Below are positions 28,471 through 38,007 of a DNA stretch of 64,000 bases, one piece after another. Source of the DNA: Castellaniella sp047971665 (GTDB lineage: Bacteria; Pseudomonadota; Gammaproteobacteria; Burkholderiales; Burkholderiaceae_B); NCBI RefSeq assembly GCF_047971665.1, contig NZ_JBKEAA010000008.1, positions 1 through 64,000 on the forward strand, given 5' to 3'. The translations under genes were made by a program, and so were the position numbers. Under the pieces are notes generated by a model, which ran no database searches, was not told the DNA's origin, and was given only the letters and a program-made list of their open reading frames with translations. Each line of letters begins with the position of its first letter. Within the stretch, counting starts at the first letter, position 1.

Positions 28471-30534
28471 TCAGGCCTCGGCGGCGTCTTCTGCCGCCGG
28501 CGCTTGTCTTGCGGGCGGATTTCTCATGAAATCCAGCGCCACCTCGGCATCCCGGGTGCGCGCAAAAGGCGGCAGCCCCTGCCACAACAGCCGCCCGTAG
28601 GGCTTGTCCACCAGCCGCCCGTCGCCCACGACCAGCACACCCCAGTCGGTCTCGGACCGGATCAGGCGTCCCGCGCCTTGCTTGAGCAGCAGCGCCGCCT
28701 GCGGCAACTGGTATTCCATGAAGGGATTGCCGCCTTCGGCCCGGCAGACGTTCAGGCGCGCCTCCAGGACCGGATCATCGGGCGGCGCAAATGGCAGCTT
28801 GTCGATCGCCACCAGGGTGAGCGCATCGCCTGGCACATCGATGCCTTCCCAGAAACTGGTGCTGCCCACCAGCACCGCATTGCCGGCCGAGCGGAAACGC
28901 TCCAACAGCACACCGCGCGAAGCCTCCCCCTGGCGCATCACAGGCCGGTCCGAGGCCAGCATGCCGCGCAACAAGGCGTCGGCCACCCGGTCGACCGCGC
29001 GCAGGGTGGTGCACAGTACCAGCACTCCGCCTTCACAAGCATCCACCAGCGGCAGCAGGGCGCACGCAAAGGCGTCCGTGAAACCAGGATCGTTCGGCCA
29101 TGGCAGGGACCTGGGCACATACAGCAGACCCTGCGCCGGATAATCGAAAGGCGACACCCAACTGCGCGTCGCGGCGCTGCCCAGCCCGAGCTGGCGCTGA
29201 AAATGCTGAAAATCGCCCCGCACCGACAAAGTAGCCGAAGTCAGCACCCAGGATTGTCCGGGCCGCCGGAATCCTGAAAAGATCCGCGCCACCGACAAAG
29301 GCGCCCGCTGCAGCCGGACCGAATGCGCGCTGTGCTCGATCCAGCGCACGGCCGCCTGATCCTCTGCCGCACCGGCCTCCCTCTGTGCCACATCCGCTGG
29401 CTGCCCGACGAAACCGGGGACATCCTCCACCACCGGTTCGCCCCGGCCAGGATGCGCCCACTGCCACAACCGGGCGCGCAAGGTGCGGGCCGTGCGGGCC
29501 GCAGCGGCGAGATCCGGATGACGCTCCTCCTGGGTGCCCAGGGATTCGGCGAGGCCATCCAGGGCTTGCGCCAGCCGGTCCAGAGATTGGTCGAAGGCCT
29601 CCGTCTCAGGGATCTGTTCGAAGGTTGCGCGGCCACCCGGCAACCGGCCGACGGGCGCACTGACCAGACGCAAGTCGCGCGCCGCCGCATCCAGGGCCTG
29701 GCACAACTCACTCCAGCGGACGGTCTCGCGGGCGTGCGCCAGCCCGGCCGCCTCGGCCTGGCGGGCGCAGTCCAGCACCTGATGCAGCGACAGGCTCTGT
29801 CCCAGGAAACGGGTGGCCGTATCGGGCAGCTGGTGCGCCTCATCGAAAACCACCAGTCGGGTTTCCGGCAACAGGTCGGTGATGCCCTCTTCGCGCAGCG
29901 CCAGATCCGCCATGAACAGCGCATGGTTGACCACCACCACGTCGGCCTCCTGAGCATGACGCCGGGCCTTCAGCAGAAAACAGTCACGTACATAGGGACA
30001 GTCCTGACCCAGACAATTGTCACGGGTCGAAGTCACCCGGTTCCAGATATCGGCGGTTTCCGGCACTTCGGGCAGATCCGCCCGGTCACCGCTGCCGCTT
30101 TCCCGCGTGAAGCGGCGAATGGCGCGCAACTGGGTGATTTCATCGCGCGATTTCAGGGCGCGCTCGTCCTGCTCCAGGCGCTCCAGGTGATAGTGACAGA
30201 CATAATTGCTGCGGCCCTTGAGCAGCGCAACGTCCACCGGCAGCGCCAGCGCGGCGCGCAGCCGCGGGATGTCGCGCCTGAACAGCTGATCCTGCAGCGT
30301 CCGGGTGCCAGTGGAAACCAACACCTTGCCACCCGACAGGAAGGCGGGCGCCAGATAGGCCCAGGTCTTGCCTGTCCCCGTACCGGCTTCGGCGATCAGC
30401 ACACTGCCGCCGTCCAGCGCGTCGCGGATGGCCTCGGACAGCTCGAGCTGGGCCGCGCGCGGCACATAACCCGGCAATTGGCGGGCCAGCGGGCCATCGG
30501 GACCGAAAAGGTCGGCAAGATCGTCGGAAAACAT
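28471..30534 (-). CDS. DinG/YoaA-family iron-sulfur ATP-dependent helicase
   Basis: Superfamily 2 helicase of 687 residues. Walker A GTGTGKT at 51-57 and DEAH in VVFDEAHQLPD are present. Four cysteines between them (NYVCHY, DNCLGQ, QDCPY, RDCF) form the XPD-type 4Fe-4S site. Motif VI is QGAGRLIRSE. It unwinds 5'-overhang or R-loop DNA in repair. The ATG at 30534 is preferred over an in-frame TTG at 30564. The last residues are Ala-rich. Convergent with bamD. Confidence 0.9.
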   Translation of the reverse strand: MFSDDLADLFGPDGPLARQLPGYVPRAAQLELSEAIRDALDGGSVLIAEAGTGTGKTWAYLAPAFLSGGKVLVSTGTRTLQDQLFRRDIPRLRAALALPVDVALLKGRSNYVCHYHLERLEQDERALKSRDEITQLRAIRRFTRESGSGDRADLPEVPETADIWNRVTSTRDNCLGQDCPYVRDCFLLKARRHAQEADVVVVNHALFMADLALREEGITDLLPETRLVVFDEAHQLPDTATRFLGQSLSLHQVLDCARQAEAAGLAHARETVRWSELCQALDAAARDLRLVSAPVGRLPGGRATFEQIPETEAFDQSLDRLAQALDGLAESLGTQEERHPDLAAAARTARTLRARLWQWAHPGRGEPVVEDVPGFVGQPADVAQREAGAAEDQAAVRWIEHSAHSVRLQRAPLSVARIFSGFRRPGQSWVLTSATLSVRGDFQHFQRQLGLGSAATRSWVSPFDYPAQGLLYVPRSLPWPNDPGFTDAFACALLPLVDACEGGVLVLCTTLRAVDRVADALLRGMLASDRPVMRQGEASRGVLLERFRSAGNAVLVGSTSFWEGIDVPGDALTLVAIDKLPFAPPDDPVLEARLNVCRAEGGNPFMEYQLPQAALLLKQGAGRLIRSETDWGVLVVGDGRLVDKPYGRLLWQGLPPFARTRDAEVALDFMRNPPARQAPAAEDAAEA

Positions 30535-30642
30535 GAGGCGGGGCACGGCGTGGAGGCGAATCAACTACAGGATGATACGCCAGACATCCCTGCCAGACGG
30601 GACAGATATGGCAAAATGCGCCGCTTGTACCGGTAATCCGTA

Positions 30643-33012
30643 ATGCTCATGACCACGACCCATCCCGACGCACTGAACCACGCTGTTGATCCCGCCCGCA
30701 TCCTGCGGCTGCTGACGGCCGAACTCGATGCCCGCCCCGCGCAGGTTGCCGCCGCGGTGGATCTGCTCGATTCCGGCGCCACTGTGCCCTTCATCGCCCG
30801 TTATCGCAAGGAAGCCACCGGCGGGCTGGACGACACGGTGCTGCGCCAGCTGGAAGTCCGGCTGCTCTATATCCGCGAGCTGGAAGGCCGCCGTGTGGCG
30901 ATCCTGGATTCCATCGCCGGTCAGGGCAAGCTCGACGAGACCCTGCGGACGCAAATCCTGGAAGCCGACAGCAAGCAGCGACTGGAGGATCTGTACGCTC
31001 CCTACAAGCCAAAGCGGCGCACACGCGCCCAGATCGCCCGCGAGGCCGGGCTGGAGCCCCTGGCCGATGCCCTGCTGGCCGATCCGGCCGCCGAGCCCGA
31101 AACGCTGGCGGCCGCCTACCTCAATGCCGAAGCCGGTTTCGGGGACGCGCGCGCCGCCCTGAACGGCGCGCGCGACATTCTGGCCGAGCGCTTCGCCGAA
31201 GACGCCACGCTGCTGGACACACTGCGCACGGAACTCTGGAACAGCGGGCGGATTTATGCCCGGGTCGTGGCGGGCAAGGAAACCGAAGGCGCGAATTTCC
31301 GCGACTGGTTCGACTTCAGTGAGGCCCTGCGCACCCTGCCCTCGCATCGCATTCTGGCCCTGCTGCGGGGGCGGCAGCAAGGCGTGCTGGATCTGCGCCT
31401 GGGACTGGACCCCGAACGCGAGGAGGAGACCCCTCACCCCTTTGTCGCGCGCGTGGCCGACCTCCTGGATCTGGATGCCCGCTTCGATGCCCGCGCCACA
31501 CCTCGCCAGCACTGGCTGTCCGAGGTCTGCCGCTGGACCTGGCGGGTCAAGCTGCTGACCAGCTTCGAGACGGAGCTGATCGGACGGCTGCGGGAAACCG
31601 CAGAAGCCGAGGCGATCCGCGTCTTCACCGCCAATCTCAAGGACCTGCTGCTGGCCGCCCCGGCCGGCCCAAAAGCCGTGCTGGGGCTGGACCCCGGCAT
31701 CCGCACGGGGGTCAAGGTCGCCGCCATCGACTCCACTGGCAAGCTGCTCGAGACCGCCACGATCTACCCCTTCGAACCACGCCGAGATCTGGAAGGCAGC
31801 CTGCGGACCCTGGCCACACTGGTCGCACGCCACAAGATCGATCTGGTCGCCATCGGCAATGGCACCGCCTCGCGCGAAACCGAGCGCCTGGCCGCCACGC
31901 TGCGCGAACGTCATCCCGAACTGGCATTCGAGCGCGTCGTCGTGTCCGAGGCCGGCGCCTCGGTCTATTCGGCCTCCGAACTGGCTGCCCAGGAATTCCC
32001 CGAACTGGATGTCAGCCTGCGCGGCGCGGTCTCCATCGCCCGCCGATTGCAGGATCCGCTGGCCGAGCTGGTGAAGATCGAACCCAAAGCCATCGGCGTG
32101 GGCCAGTACCAGCATGACGTCAACCAGCGTGAACTGGCCCGTTCCCTGGACGCGGTGGTCGAGGACTGCGTCAATGCCGTCGGCGTAGATGTGAACACGG
32201 CCTCGGCGCCGCTGCTGACACGCGTGTCCGGCCTGAACCAGTCCCTGGCGCGCAACATCGTCCAGTGGCGCGAGGCGCACGGCGCTTTCCTCAACCGCAA
32301 GGCGCTGCGCGATGTGCCCCGTTTTGGCAACAAGGCCTTCGAACAGGCCGCCGGATTCCTGCGCATCCCCGGGTCCGACAACCCGCTGGACGCCTCTGCG
32401 GTGCATCCCGAGGCCTACCCCGTGGTCGAACGGATTCTGCAAAAAGCCGGTCAGCCGGCCTCGGCGGTGATGGGCAACGTCCGGTCGCTCGAAGGACTGT
32501 CCCCGGCCGACTTCACCGACGAGCGCTTCGGCCTGCCCACGGTGCGCGACATCTTCGCGGAACTGGAAAAACCGGGCCGCGACCCTCGCCCGGAATTCAA
32601 GACGGCACGCTTCAAGGAAGGCATCAACGACATCAAGGACCTGACGCCAGGCATGGTCCTGGAGGGCGTGGTCAGCAACGTCGCCAATTTCGGCGCGTTC
32701 GTGGATATCGGCGTGCATCAGGACGGCCTGGTGCATGTTTCCGCCCTGGCCGACCGGTTCGTCAAGGATCCGCGCGACGTAGTGCGGGTCGGTCAGACCG
32801 TCCAGGTGCGAGTGCTGGAAGTCGATGTGGCGCGCAAGCGCATTGCGCTGAGCATGCGCAAGGACGATCCGGAACCGCGCCCGGCATCCGGAGCGGGCGC
32901 CGCGCGACCGGGCGGCCGGGCCGGTCAACGCGGCGGTCGGCCCGACAGGCAGGCCGCTCCCCAGGGCGCCATGGCCGAGGCCTTTGCGCGACTGAAGTCA
33001 TCAAAGAACTGA
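30643..33012 (+). CDS. tex: RNA-binding transcription accessory protein Tex
   Basis: Protein of 789 residues, standard length. Tex N-terminal helices (VPFIARYRKEATGGLDD), YqgF-like nuclease-fold domain (GLDPGIRTGVKVAAID), helix-hairpin-helix (DVNTASAPLLTRVSGL) and a C-terminal S1 domain (GMVLEGVVSNVANFGAFVDIG, about 650-725) are all visible, then a Gly/Arg-rich tail. The start may be 30643 or the ATG six bases later. It is divergent from the helicase gene. Confidence 0.95.
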   Translation: MLMTTTHPDALNHAVDPARILRLLTAELDARPAQVAAAVDLLDSGATVPFIARYRKEATGGLDDTVLRQLEVRLLYIRELEGRRVAILDSIAGQGKLDETLRTQILEADSKQRLEDLYAPYKPKRRTRAQIAREAGLEPLADALLADPAAEPETLAAAYLNAEAGFGDARAALNGARDILAERFAEDATLLDTLRTELWNSGRIYARVVAGKETEGANFRDWFDFSEALRTLPSHRILALLRGRQQGVLDLRLGLDPEREEETPHPFVARVADLLDLDARFDARATPRQHWLSEVCRWTWRVKLLTSFETELIGRLRETAEAEAIRVFTANLKDLLLAAPAGPKAVLGLDPGIRTGVKVAAIDSTGKLLETATIYPFEPRRDLEGSLRTLATLVARHKIDLVAIGNGTASRETERLAATLRERHPELAFERVVVSEAGASVYSASELAAQEFPELDVSLRGAVSIARRLQDPLAELVKIEPKAIGVGQYQHDVNQRELARSLDAVVEDCVNAVGVDVNTASAPLLTRVSGLNQSLARNIVQWREAHGAFLNRKALRDVPRFGNKAFEQAAGFLRIPGSDNPLDASAVHPEAYPVVERILQKAGQPASAVMGNVRSLEGLSPADFTDERFGLPTVRDIFAELEKPGRDPRPEFKTARFKEGINDIKDLTPGMVLEGVVSNVANFGAFVDIGVHQDGLVHVSALADRFVKDPRDVVRVGQTVQVRVLEVDVARKRIALSMRKDDPEPRPASGAGAARPGGRAGQRGGRPDRQAAPQGAMAEAFARLKSSKN

Positions 33013-33094
33013 GGATCAGGCACCGGGGGCGCGCGCACCCGGACAGCCGGACTCTCACGCGGCCCCCGTCCTGCGCGCGCGTCCGGCATGAAAC

Positions 33095-34351
33095 TCAAAT
33101 CACGCCGTCCACCCGCAGGGCCTCGATGTCCTCAGCCGCCAGCCCCAGGACCTGCGTCAGCACCTCGTCGGTATGCGCCCCCAGCGAGGGCGGTGGCAGA
33201 CGATAGTCCACCGGCGTCTCCGACAGGCGGATCGGACTGGCCACCAGCGGCACTCTGCCGGTTTCCGGATGCGGCATCTCGATACGCAGGCCGCGCGCGC
33301 GCACCTGGGCATCGTCGAAGACCTGCTCGACCGCATTGATCGGACCGCAGGGCACGGCGCGGGTTTCCAGCGCGGCCACCCAGGCGGCAGTGGTGCGGGC
33401 CGTGGTCAGATGCCGCAGAATGGGAATCAGCGTGTCGCGATGCTCCACGCGCGCCCGGTTGGTGGCATAGCGGTCGTCCCGCGCCAGATCCGGCCGGCCG
33501 GCTTCCTCGCAAAAACGGGCGAATTGCCCATCATTGCCGATGGCCAGAATCATGTAGCCATCGGCGGTGGGAAAGTCCTGATACGGCACGATACTGGGAT
33601 GGGCATTGCCCAACCGCGCCGGACTGACGCCGGTCGCCAGATAATTCATGGCCTGATTCGCCAGACTGGCGACCTGCACGTCCAGCAGCGCCATGTCCAG
33701 ATGCTGCCCCGCCCCCGTCCGCTCGCGCGCCGCCAGGGCGGCCTGAATGGCGTTGGCCGCATACAGGCCCGTCAGGATGTCGGTCAGCGCCACGCCCGCC
33801 TTGATCGGCCCTTCACCTGGCTCGCCATCGGGCCGGCCGGTGACGCTCATCAACCCGCCCAGCCCTTGAATCAGAAAATCGTAGCCCGCCCGCGCCGCGT
33901 ACGGTCCGGTCTGTCCGAACCCCGTGATGGAGCAATACACCAGCCGCGGATTGAGCGCATGCAGACTGTCATAGTCCAGCCCGTAGCGTGCCAGCCCGCC
34001 CGCCTTGAAATTCTCGACCAGCACGTCGGACTCGCAGGCCAGACGCCTGATCAGCGCCTGTCCTTGCTCACTGGCCATATCGACGGTCACCGAGCGCTTG
34101 TTGCGGTTGGCGCACAGATAATAGGCCGCAACACGCGATTCACCTCCCTGGTCATCGGGCATCCAGGGCGGCCCCCAGCCGCGCGTGTCGTCACCTTCGC
34201 CCGGACGCTCGATCTTGATCACGTCCGCCCCCAGGTCCCCCAGGATCTGCGTGGCCCAGGGGCCGGCGAGGATGCGCGACAGGTCCAGAACACGGATATG
34301 CGACAGCGCGCCACGCGGCGCGGCATCCGACCCGGCGGTTGGATACGCCAT
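33095..34351 (-). CDS. Class III (CaiB/BaiF) CoA-transferase, probably glutarate/dicarboxylate specific
   Basis: Enzyme of 418 residues. N-terminal VLDLSRILAGPW and GADVIKIERPGEGD, then the GVALTDILTGLY segment with catalytic Asp191, are hallmarks of family III transferases. It moves CoA between acids through a glutamyl/aspartyl-CoA intermediate. It begins 9 bases after glutaryl-CoA dehydrogenase ends, so it likely activates glutarate (SUGCT-like succinyl-CoA:glutarate transfer). The specific acid is inferred from the neighbour only. Confidence 0.85.
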   Translation of the reverse strand: MAYPTAGSDAAPRGALSHIRVLDLSRILAGPWATQILGDLGADVIKIERPGEGDDTRGWGPPWMPDDQGGESRVAAYYLCANRNKRSVTVDMASEQGQALIRRLACESDVLVENFKAGGLARYGLDYDSLHALNPRLVYCSITGFGQTGPYAARAGYDFLIQGLGGLMSVTGRPDGEPGEGPIKAGVALTDILTGLYAANAIQAALAARERTGAGQHLDMALLDVQVASLANQAMNYLATGVSPARLGNAHPSIVPYQDFPTADGYMILAIGNDGQFARFCEEAGRPDLARDDRYATNRARVEHRDTLIPILRHLTTARTTAAWVAALETRAVPCGPINAVEQVFDDAQVRARGLRIEMPHPETGRVPLVASPIRLSETPVDYRLPPPSLGAHTDEVLTQVLGLAAEDIEALRVDGVI

Positions 34352-34360
34352 GGCCGGGCC

Positions 34361-35548
34361 CTAGTTGGCGAAAGCGGCGATGCCGGTGATGGCCCGCCCC
34401 AGGATCAGCGCATGCACATCATGCGTGCCTTCATAGGTATTGACGACTTCGAGGTTGACCAGATGGCGGGCGATGCAGAATTCGTCCGAAATACCGTTGC
34501 CACCCAGCATGTCGCGTGCCGTGCGGGCGATGTCCAGGGCCTTGCCGCAGGAATTGCGCTTGATGATGGAGGTGATCTCCACCGGTGCCTGGCCTTCGTC
34601 TTTCAGGTGCCCGACCCGCAGCACCGACTGCAGGCCCAGGGTGATCTCGGTCAGCATGTCGGCCAGTTTTCTCTGAATCAGCTGATTGGCGGCCAGCGGG
34701 CGGCCGAATTGCTTGCGGTCCAGCACATACTGACGCGCCGTCTCGTAGCAGGCCTCGGCCGCGCCCAGCGCGCCCCAGGCAATGCCGTAGCGCGCCGAAT
34801 TCAGGCAGGTGAAGGGCCCCTTGAGGCCCCGCACCTCGGGGAAGGCGTTTTCTTCCGGTACAAAGACCTCGTCCAGGACGATCTCGCCCGTGATCGAGGC
34901 GCGCAGGCCGACCTTGCCGTGGATCGCCGGCGCCGACAGGCCCTTCCAGCCCTTTTCCAGGATGAAGCCACGGATATCGCCGGCCTCGTCCTTGGCCCAG
35001 ACCACGAACACATCCGCGATCGGGCTGTTGGTGATCCAGGTCTTGGCGCCCGTCAGGCTGTAGCCGCCCGGGACCTTTTTCGCCCGCGTGGCCATGGAGC
35101 CGGGGTCCGACCCATGGTCGGGCTCGGTCAGGCCGAAGCAGCCGATCCATTCGCCCGAGGCCAGTTTCGGCAAGTATTTTTCCTTTTGCGCCTCGGTACC
35201 GAAAGCGTTGATGGGCACCATGACCAGGGAACTCTGCACGCTCATCATCGAGCGATAGCCCGAATCCACCCGCTCGACCTCGCGGGCGATCAGCCCATAG
35301 CAGACATAGTTCATGCCCGCGCCGCCGTATTGTTCCGGAATCGTGGCGCCCAGCAGGCCCAGCTCACCCATTTCGCGGAAGATGGACGGATCGGTCTTTT
35401 CGTGGCGGAAAGCCTCCTGGACGCGCGGCTGCAGCCGATCCTGGGCATAGGCGCGGGCAGCATCGCGCACCATGCGCTCGGTGTCGATCAACTGTTGGTC
35501 CAGCAGCAGGGGATCGAGCCATTGGAACTGAGAACGGGCAGCGGACAT
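34361..35548 (-). CDS. gcdH: Glutaryl-CoA dehydrogenase
   Basis: Acyl-CoA dehydrogenase of 395 residues. The C-terminal NTYEGTHDVHALILGR places the catalytic base at Glu373, and the GCFGLTEPDHGSDP and TYEGT segments are those of glutaryl-CoA dehydrogenase rather than short-chain enzymes. It oxidises and decarboxylates glutaryl-CoA to crotonyl-CoA, the meeting point of lysine, tryptophan and cadaverine/glutarate breakdown. It forms an operon with the CoA-transferase and is divergent from a LysR regulator. Confidence 0.94.
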   Translation of the reverse strand: MSAARSQFQWLDPLLLDQQLIDTERMVRDAARAYAQDRLQPRVQEAFRHEKTDPSIFREMGELGLLGATIPEQYGGAGMNYVCYGLIAREVERVDSGYRSMMSVQSSLVMVPINAFGTEAQKEKYLPKLASGEWIGCFGLTEPDHGSDPGSMATRAKKVPGGYSLTGAKTWITNSPIADVFVVWAKDEAGDIRGFILEKGWKGLSAPAIHGKVGLRASITGEIVLDEVFVPEENAFPEVRGLKGPFTCLNSARYGIAWGALGAAEACYETARQYVLDRKQFGRPLAANQLIQRKLADMLTEITLGLQSVLRVGHLKDEGQAPVEITSIIKRNSCGKALDIARTARDMLGGNGISDEFCIARHLVNLEVVNTYEGTHDVHALILGRAITGIAAFAN

Positions 35549-35618
35549 CGTGAGGTCTCCGGAAAGTCGAATATGGGATCAACGTGATCATTAGTGATAT
35601 CCACGCATCCTAACGAGA

Positions 35619-35632
35619 TATCCTCCAGGATA
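35619..35632. promoter_or_regulatory. Palindrome in the gcdH-lysR intergenic region
   Basis: TATCC-TCCA-GGATA is a perfect 5-bp inverted repeat about 70 bases before gcdH and 47 before the LysR gene, inside an AT-rich stretch. It is a candidate binding site for the divergent LysR regulator. Confidence 0.4.
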
Positions 35633-35678
35633 CAAACGATATAAACTGCGCTATCTGTGTTTTTTCATCACTCCGTAA

Positions 35679-36701
35679 ATGCGCAAACGTCTTCCCAGCA
35701 CCCAGGCCCTGCAAGCCTTCGAGGCCGCCGCGCGGCATGAGAGCTTCACGCGTGCCGCCCAGGAACTGTCACTGACCCAGGGCGCGATCTGTCGTCAGGT
35801 CGCCGGGCTCGAGGCACTGGTCGGCGTGCCGCTGTTCCAGCGTGCACGCCGGGGGGTGCGCCTGACCGACGCGGGCGAGCGCTACAGCCGGCTGGTCCGC
35901 CGGCAACTGGACGCCCTCGAACGGGATACGCAGGCCGTCATGGCCCACCAGGGCGGCGGCGTACTGGAACTCGCCGTGGTGCCGACCTTTGCCACCCGCT
36001 GGCTGCTGCCCCGTCTGGCGTCGCTGCGCGCCGACCGGCCGGGCCTGCAGATCAACATGGCCACCCGGACCCACCCTTTCCTGTTCGAGGATACGGAATT
36101 CGATGCGGCCATCTATTCGGGTGACCCGCGCTGGCCGGGCACACAGGCCCATTTCCTGTTGAAGGAAAATCCTGTCCCGGTCTGCAGTCCCCGCCTGGCC
36201 ACCGGTCCGCTGGACGCCGCCCGCATCGCTGCCCTGCCCCTGCTGCAGCAAAGCACCCGGCCGACCGCCTGGCGCGAGTGGTTCGCTTCCACAAGCGTTG
36301 CCGCGCCCGCCGCCCTGGCCGGCACGCGACTGGAGCTGTTTTCCATGCTGTCCCAGGCAGCCAGCGACGGACTGGGCGTGGCGCTGATCCCGCCCTTCCT
36401 GATCCAGCGTGAACTCGCCCAGGGCGTTCTGGGCGTACTGAATCCGCACAGCGGTCCCGGCCAGCGGGCCTTTCACCTGATCATCCCCGAACGCAAGGCC
36501 TCGCTGCCCGCCCTGAGGCATTTTCGCGATTGGCTCGTCGGACAGGCGCGGAACGATGAATCCGGCCGTCACGGCCCCTCAGCGGACAACCGTCCGATTG
36601 TCGGCCCCATCGCCCCGCGGTCCGCGCCTACAGCGTCCTGGCCGCCTCATCCAGAGACTGCGCAAAACGATCCACCAGCGTCCCGACCTGAGCCTCGGTG
36701 A
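35679..36701 (+). CDS. LysR-family regulator of the glutaryl-CoA module
   Basis: Regulator of 340 residues; GcvA-type winged helix at 5-65 (LPSTQALQAFEAAARHESFTRAAQELSLTQG region) and a substrate-binding domain to about 295. LysR proteins usually end near 300-310. Here a Pro/Ser/Arg-rich tail of ~40 residues follows WLVGQA and runs 74 bases into the convergent aminotransferase gene. The tail looks like read-through into foreign antisense sequence, so the original end may have been lost at a rearrangement. It probably controls the divergent gcdH and CoA-transferase genes. Confidence 0.88.
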   Translation: MRKRLPSTQALQAFEAAARHESFTRAAQELSLTQGAICRQVAGLEALVGVPLFQRARRGVRLTDAGERYSRLVRRQLDALERDTQAVMAHQGGGVLELAVVPTFATRWLLPRLASLRADRPGLQINMATRTHPFLFEDTEFDAAIYSGDPRWPGTQAHFLLKENPVPVCSPRLATGPLDAARIAALPLLQQSTRPTAWREWFASTSVAAPAALAGTRLELFSMLSQAASDGLGVALIPPFLIQRELAQGVLGVLNPHSGPGQRAFHLIIPERKASLPALRHFRDWLVGQARNDESGRHGPSADNRPIVGPIAPRSAPTASWPPHPETAQNDPPASRPEPR

Positions 36702-37989
36702 TGATCAACGGCGGACAGAACGCCACACTATCCTGGATGCCGCGCAGGATCAGACCATTGTCCTGGGCTTGACGCACGACCCGGGTGCCGGCCTTGCCCA
36801 CGGGATCGAAGGATGCGCGCGAAGCCTTGTCGGCCACCAGTTCGACGGCGGCGATCAGCCCGACGCCGCGGACCTCGCCCACCAGCGGATGGCCTGCCAG
36901 ATCCCGCAGCCGACGTTGCAGCACGGCCCCCGCCGCAGCCGCATTGTCCACCAGGCCACGTTCTTCGATGATGCGAATATTCTCCAGCGCCACAGCGGCC
37001 GCCACCGGATGACCACTGGCGGTATAGCCATGACCGAATGCGCCCAGCTCGCCGCTGTGACGCGCGATCACGTCGGCCACGCGCTCGTTCATCAGCACTG
37101 CGGCCAGCGGCTGATACGACGAGGTCAGTTGCTTGGACAACGTCATGAAATCCGGCTCGATACCAAACAGCGTCGAGGCGAACATCTGTCCCGTGCGCCC
37201 GAATCCGGTGATGACCTCGTCAGCGATCAGCAGCACATCGTACTTGCGGCAGACCGCCTGCATTTTCGGCCAGTAGGTTTCGGGCGGCACGATCACGCCG
37301 CCCGCCCCCATGACGGGTTCACCGATGAAAGCCGCCACCGTCTCAGGGCCTTCGGCCAGAATCAGCGCCTCCAGCTCGGCGGCCAGCCGGTCGGAGAACG
37401 CGGCTTCGGTCTCGTCAGGCAGGCTTTCGTGATACCAATGCGGACAGCGCGCATGCAGCATCCGGGGCAAAGGCAGGTCGAAACTGCGGTGATTGCCCGG
37501 CAAACCGGTCAGGCTGGCCGAAGCCACTGTCACGCCATGGTAACCACGCTGACGCGCAATGATCTTCTTTTTATCCGGACGGCCCAGCGCATTGTTGTAA
37601 TACCAGACCATCTTGACGATGGTGTCGTTGGCCTCGGATCCGGAATTGGTGAAGAACGCCTGGGCCATGCGGCCCCCGGTCAGGCCGATCAGCTTTTCCG
37701 CCAGCTCGATTGAAGGAATGTTCGATTTGTGACTGAAGGTGTGATAGAAGGGCAGACACGTCATCTGCCGGCGCGCGGCCTCGGCCAGCAGGGGCTCGCT
37801 GAATCCCACGGCGGCGCTCCACAGTCCCGCCATGCCTTCGATGTATTCCTTGCCTTCGGTATCGTAGACGTGGATTCCGTGACCTCGGGCCATGATGCAG
37901 GGGCCTTCCTCGCGGTGCCGCTGGGCATTGGTATAGGCATGCAATTGGTAGGCCACATCGTTTTGCGCCAGGGTGTCGTTCGTCGTCAT
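36628..37989 (-). CDS. Class III omega-aminotransferase
   Basis: PLP enzyme of 453 residues, group III (putrescine/beta-alanine:pyruvate type). NSGSEANDT near 124 binds the phosphate, IADEVITGFGRTG provides the PLP-pyridine Asp, and Lys286 in TLSKQLTSSY forms the Schiff base. The family moves terminal amino groups from diamines or omega-amino acids to pyruvate. It lies 18 bases after the MocR-type regulator and is likely co-transcribed with it; across the divergent promoter lie the hydantoinase-type genes. The donor cannot be fixed from sequence alone; omega-amino acids such as 6-aminohexanoate or GABA are options. Confidence 0.9.
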   Translation of the reverse strand: MTTNDTLAQNDVAYQLHAYTNAQRHREEGPCIMARGHGIHVYDTEGKEYIEGMAGLWSAAVGFSEPLLAEAARRQMTCLPFYHTFSHKSNIPSIELAEKLIGLTGGRMAQAFFTNSGSEANDTIVKMVWYYNNALGRPDKKKIIARQRGYHGVTVASASLTGLPGNHRSFDLPLPRMLHARCPHWYHESLPDETEAAFSDRLAAELEALILAEGPETVAAFIGEPVMGAGGVIVPPETYWPKMQAVCRKYDVLLIADEVITGFGRTGQMFASTLFGIEPDFMTLSKQLTSSYQPLAAVLMNERVADVIARHSGELGAFGHGYTASGHPVAAAVALENIRIIEERGLVDNAAAAGAVLQRRLRDLAGHPLVGEVRGVGLIAAVELVADKASRASFDPVGKAGTRVVRQAQDNGLILRGIQDSVAFCPPLIITEAQVGTLVDRFAQSLDEAARTL

Positions 37990-38007
37990 GTCAGGGTTCC
38001 TTCGGGT

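Noticed and set aside
30565..32928. 787-codon minus-strand frame opposite tex
   Set aside because: Shadow of tex; no ribosome site or recognisable motif.
33173..35587. 804-codon plus-strand frame opposite the CoA-transferase and gcdH
   Set aside because: Covers two clear genes on the other strand and has shadow composition.
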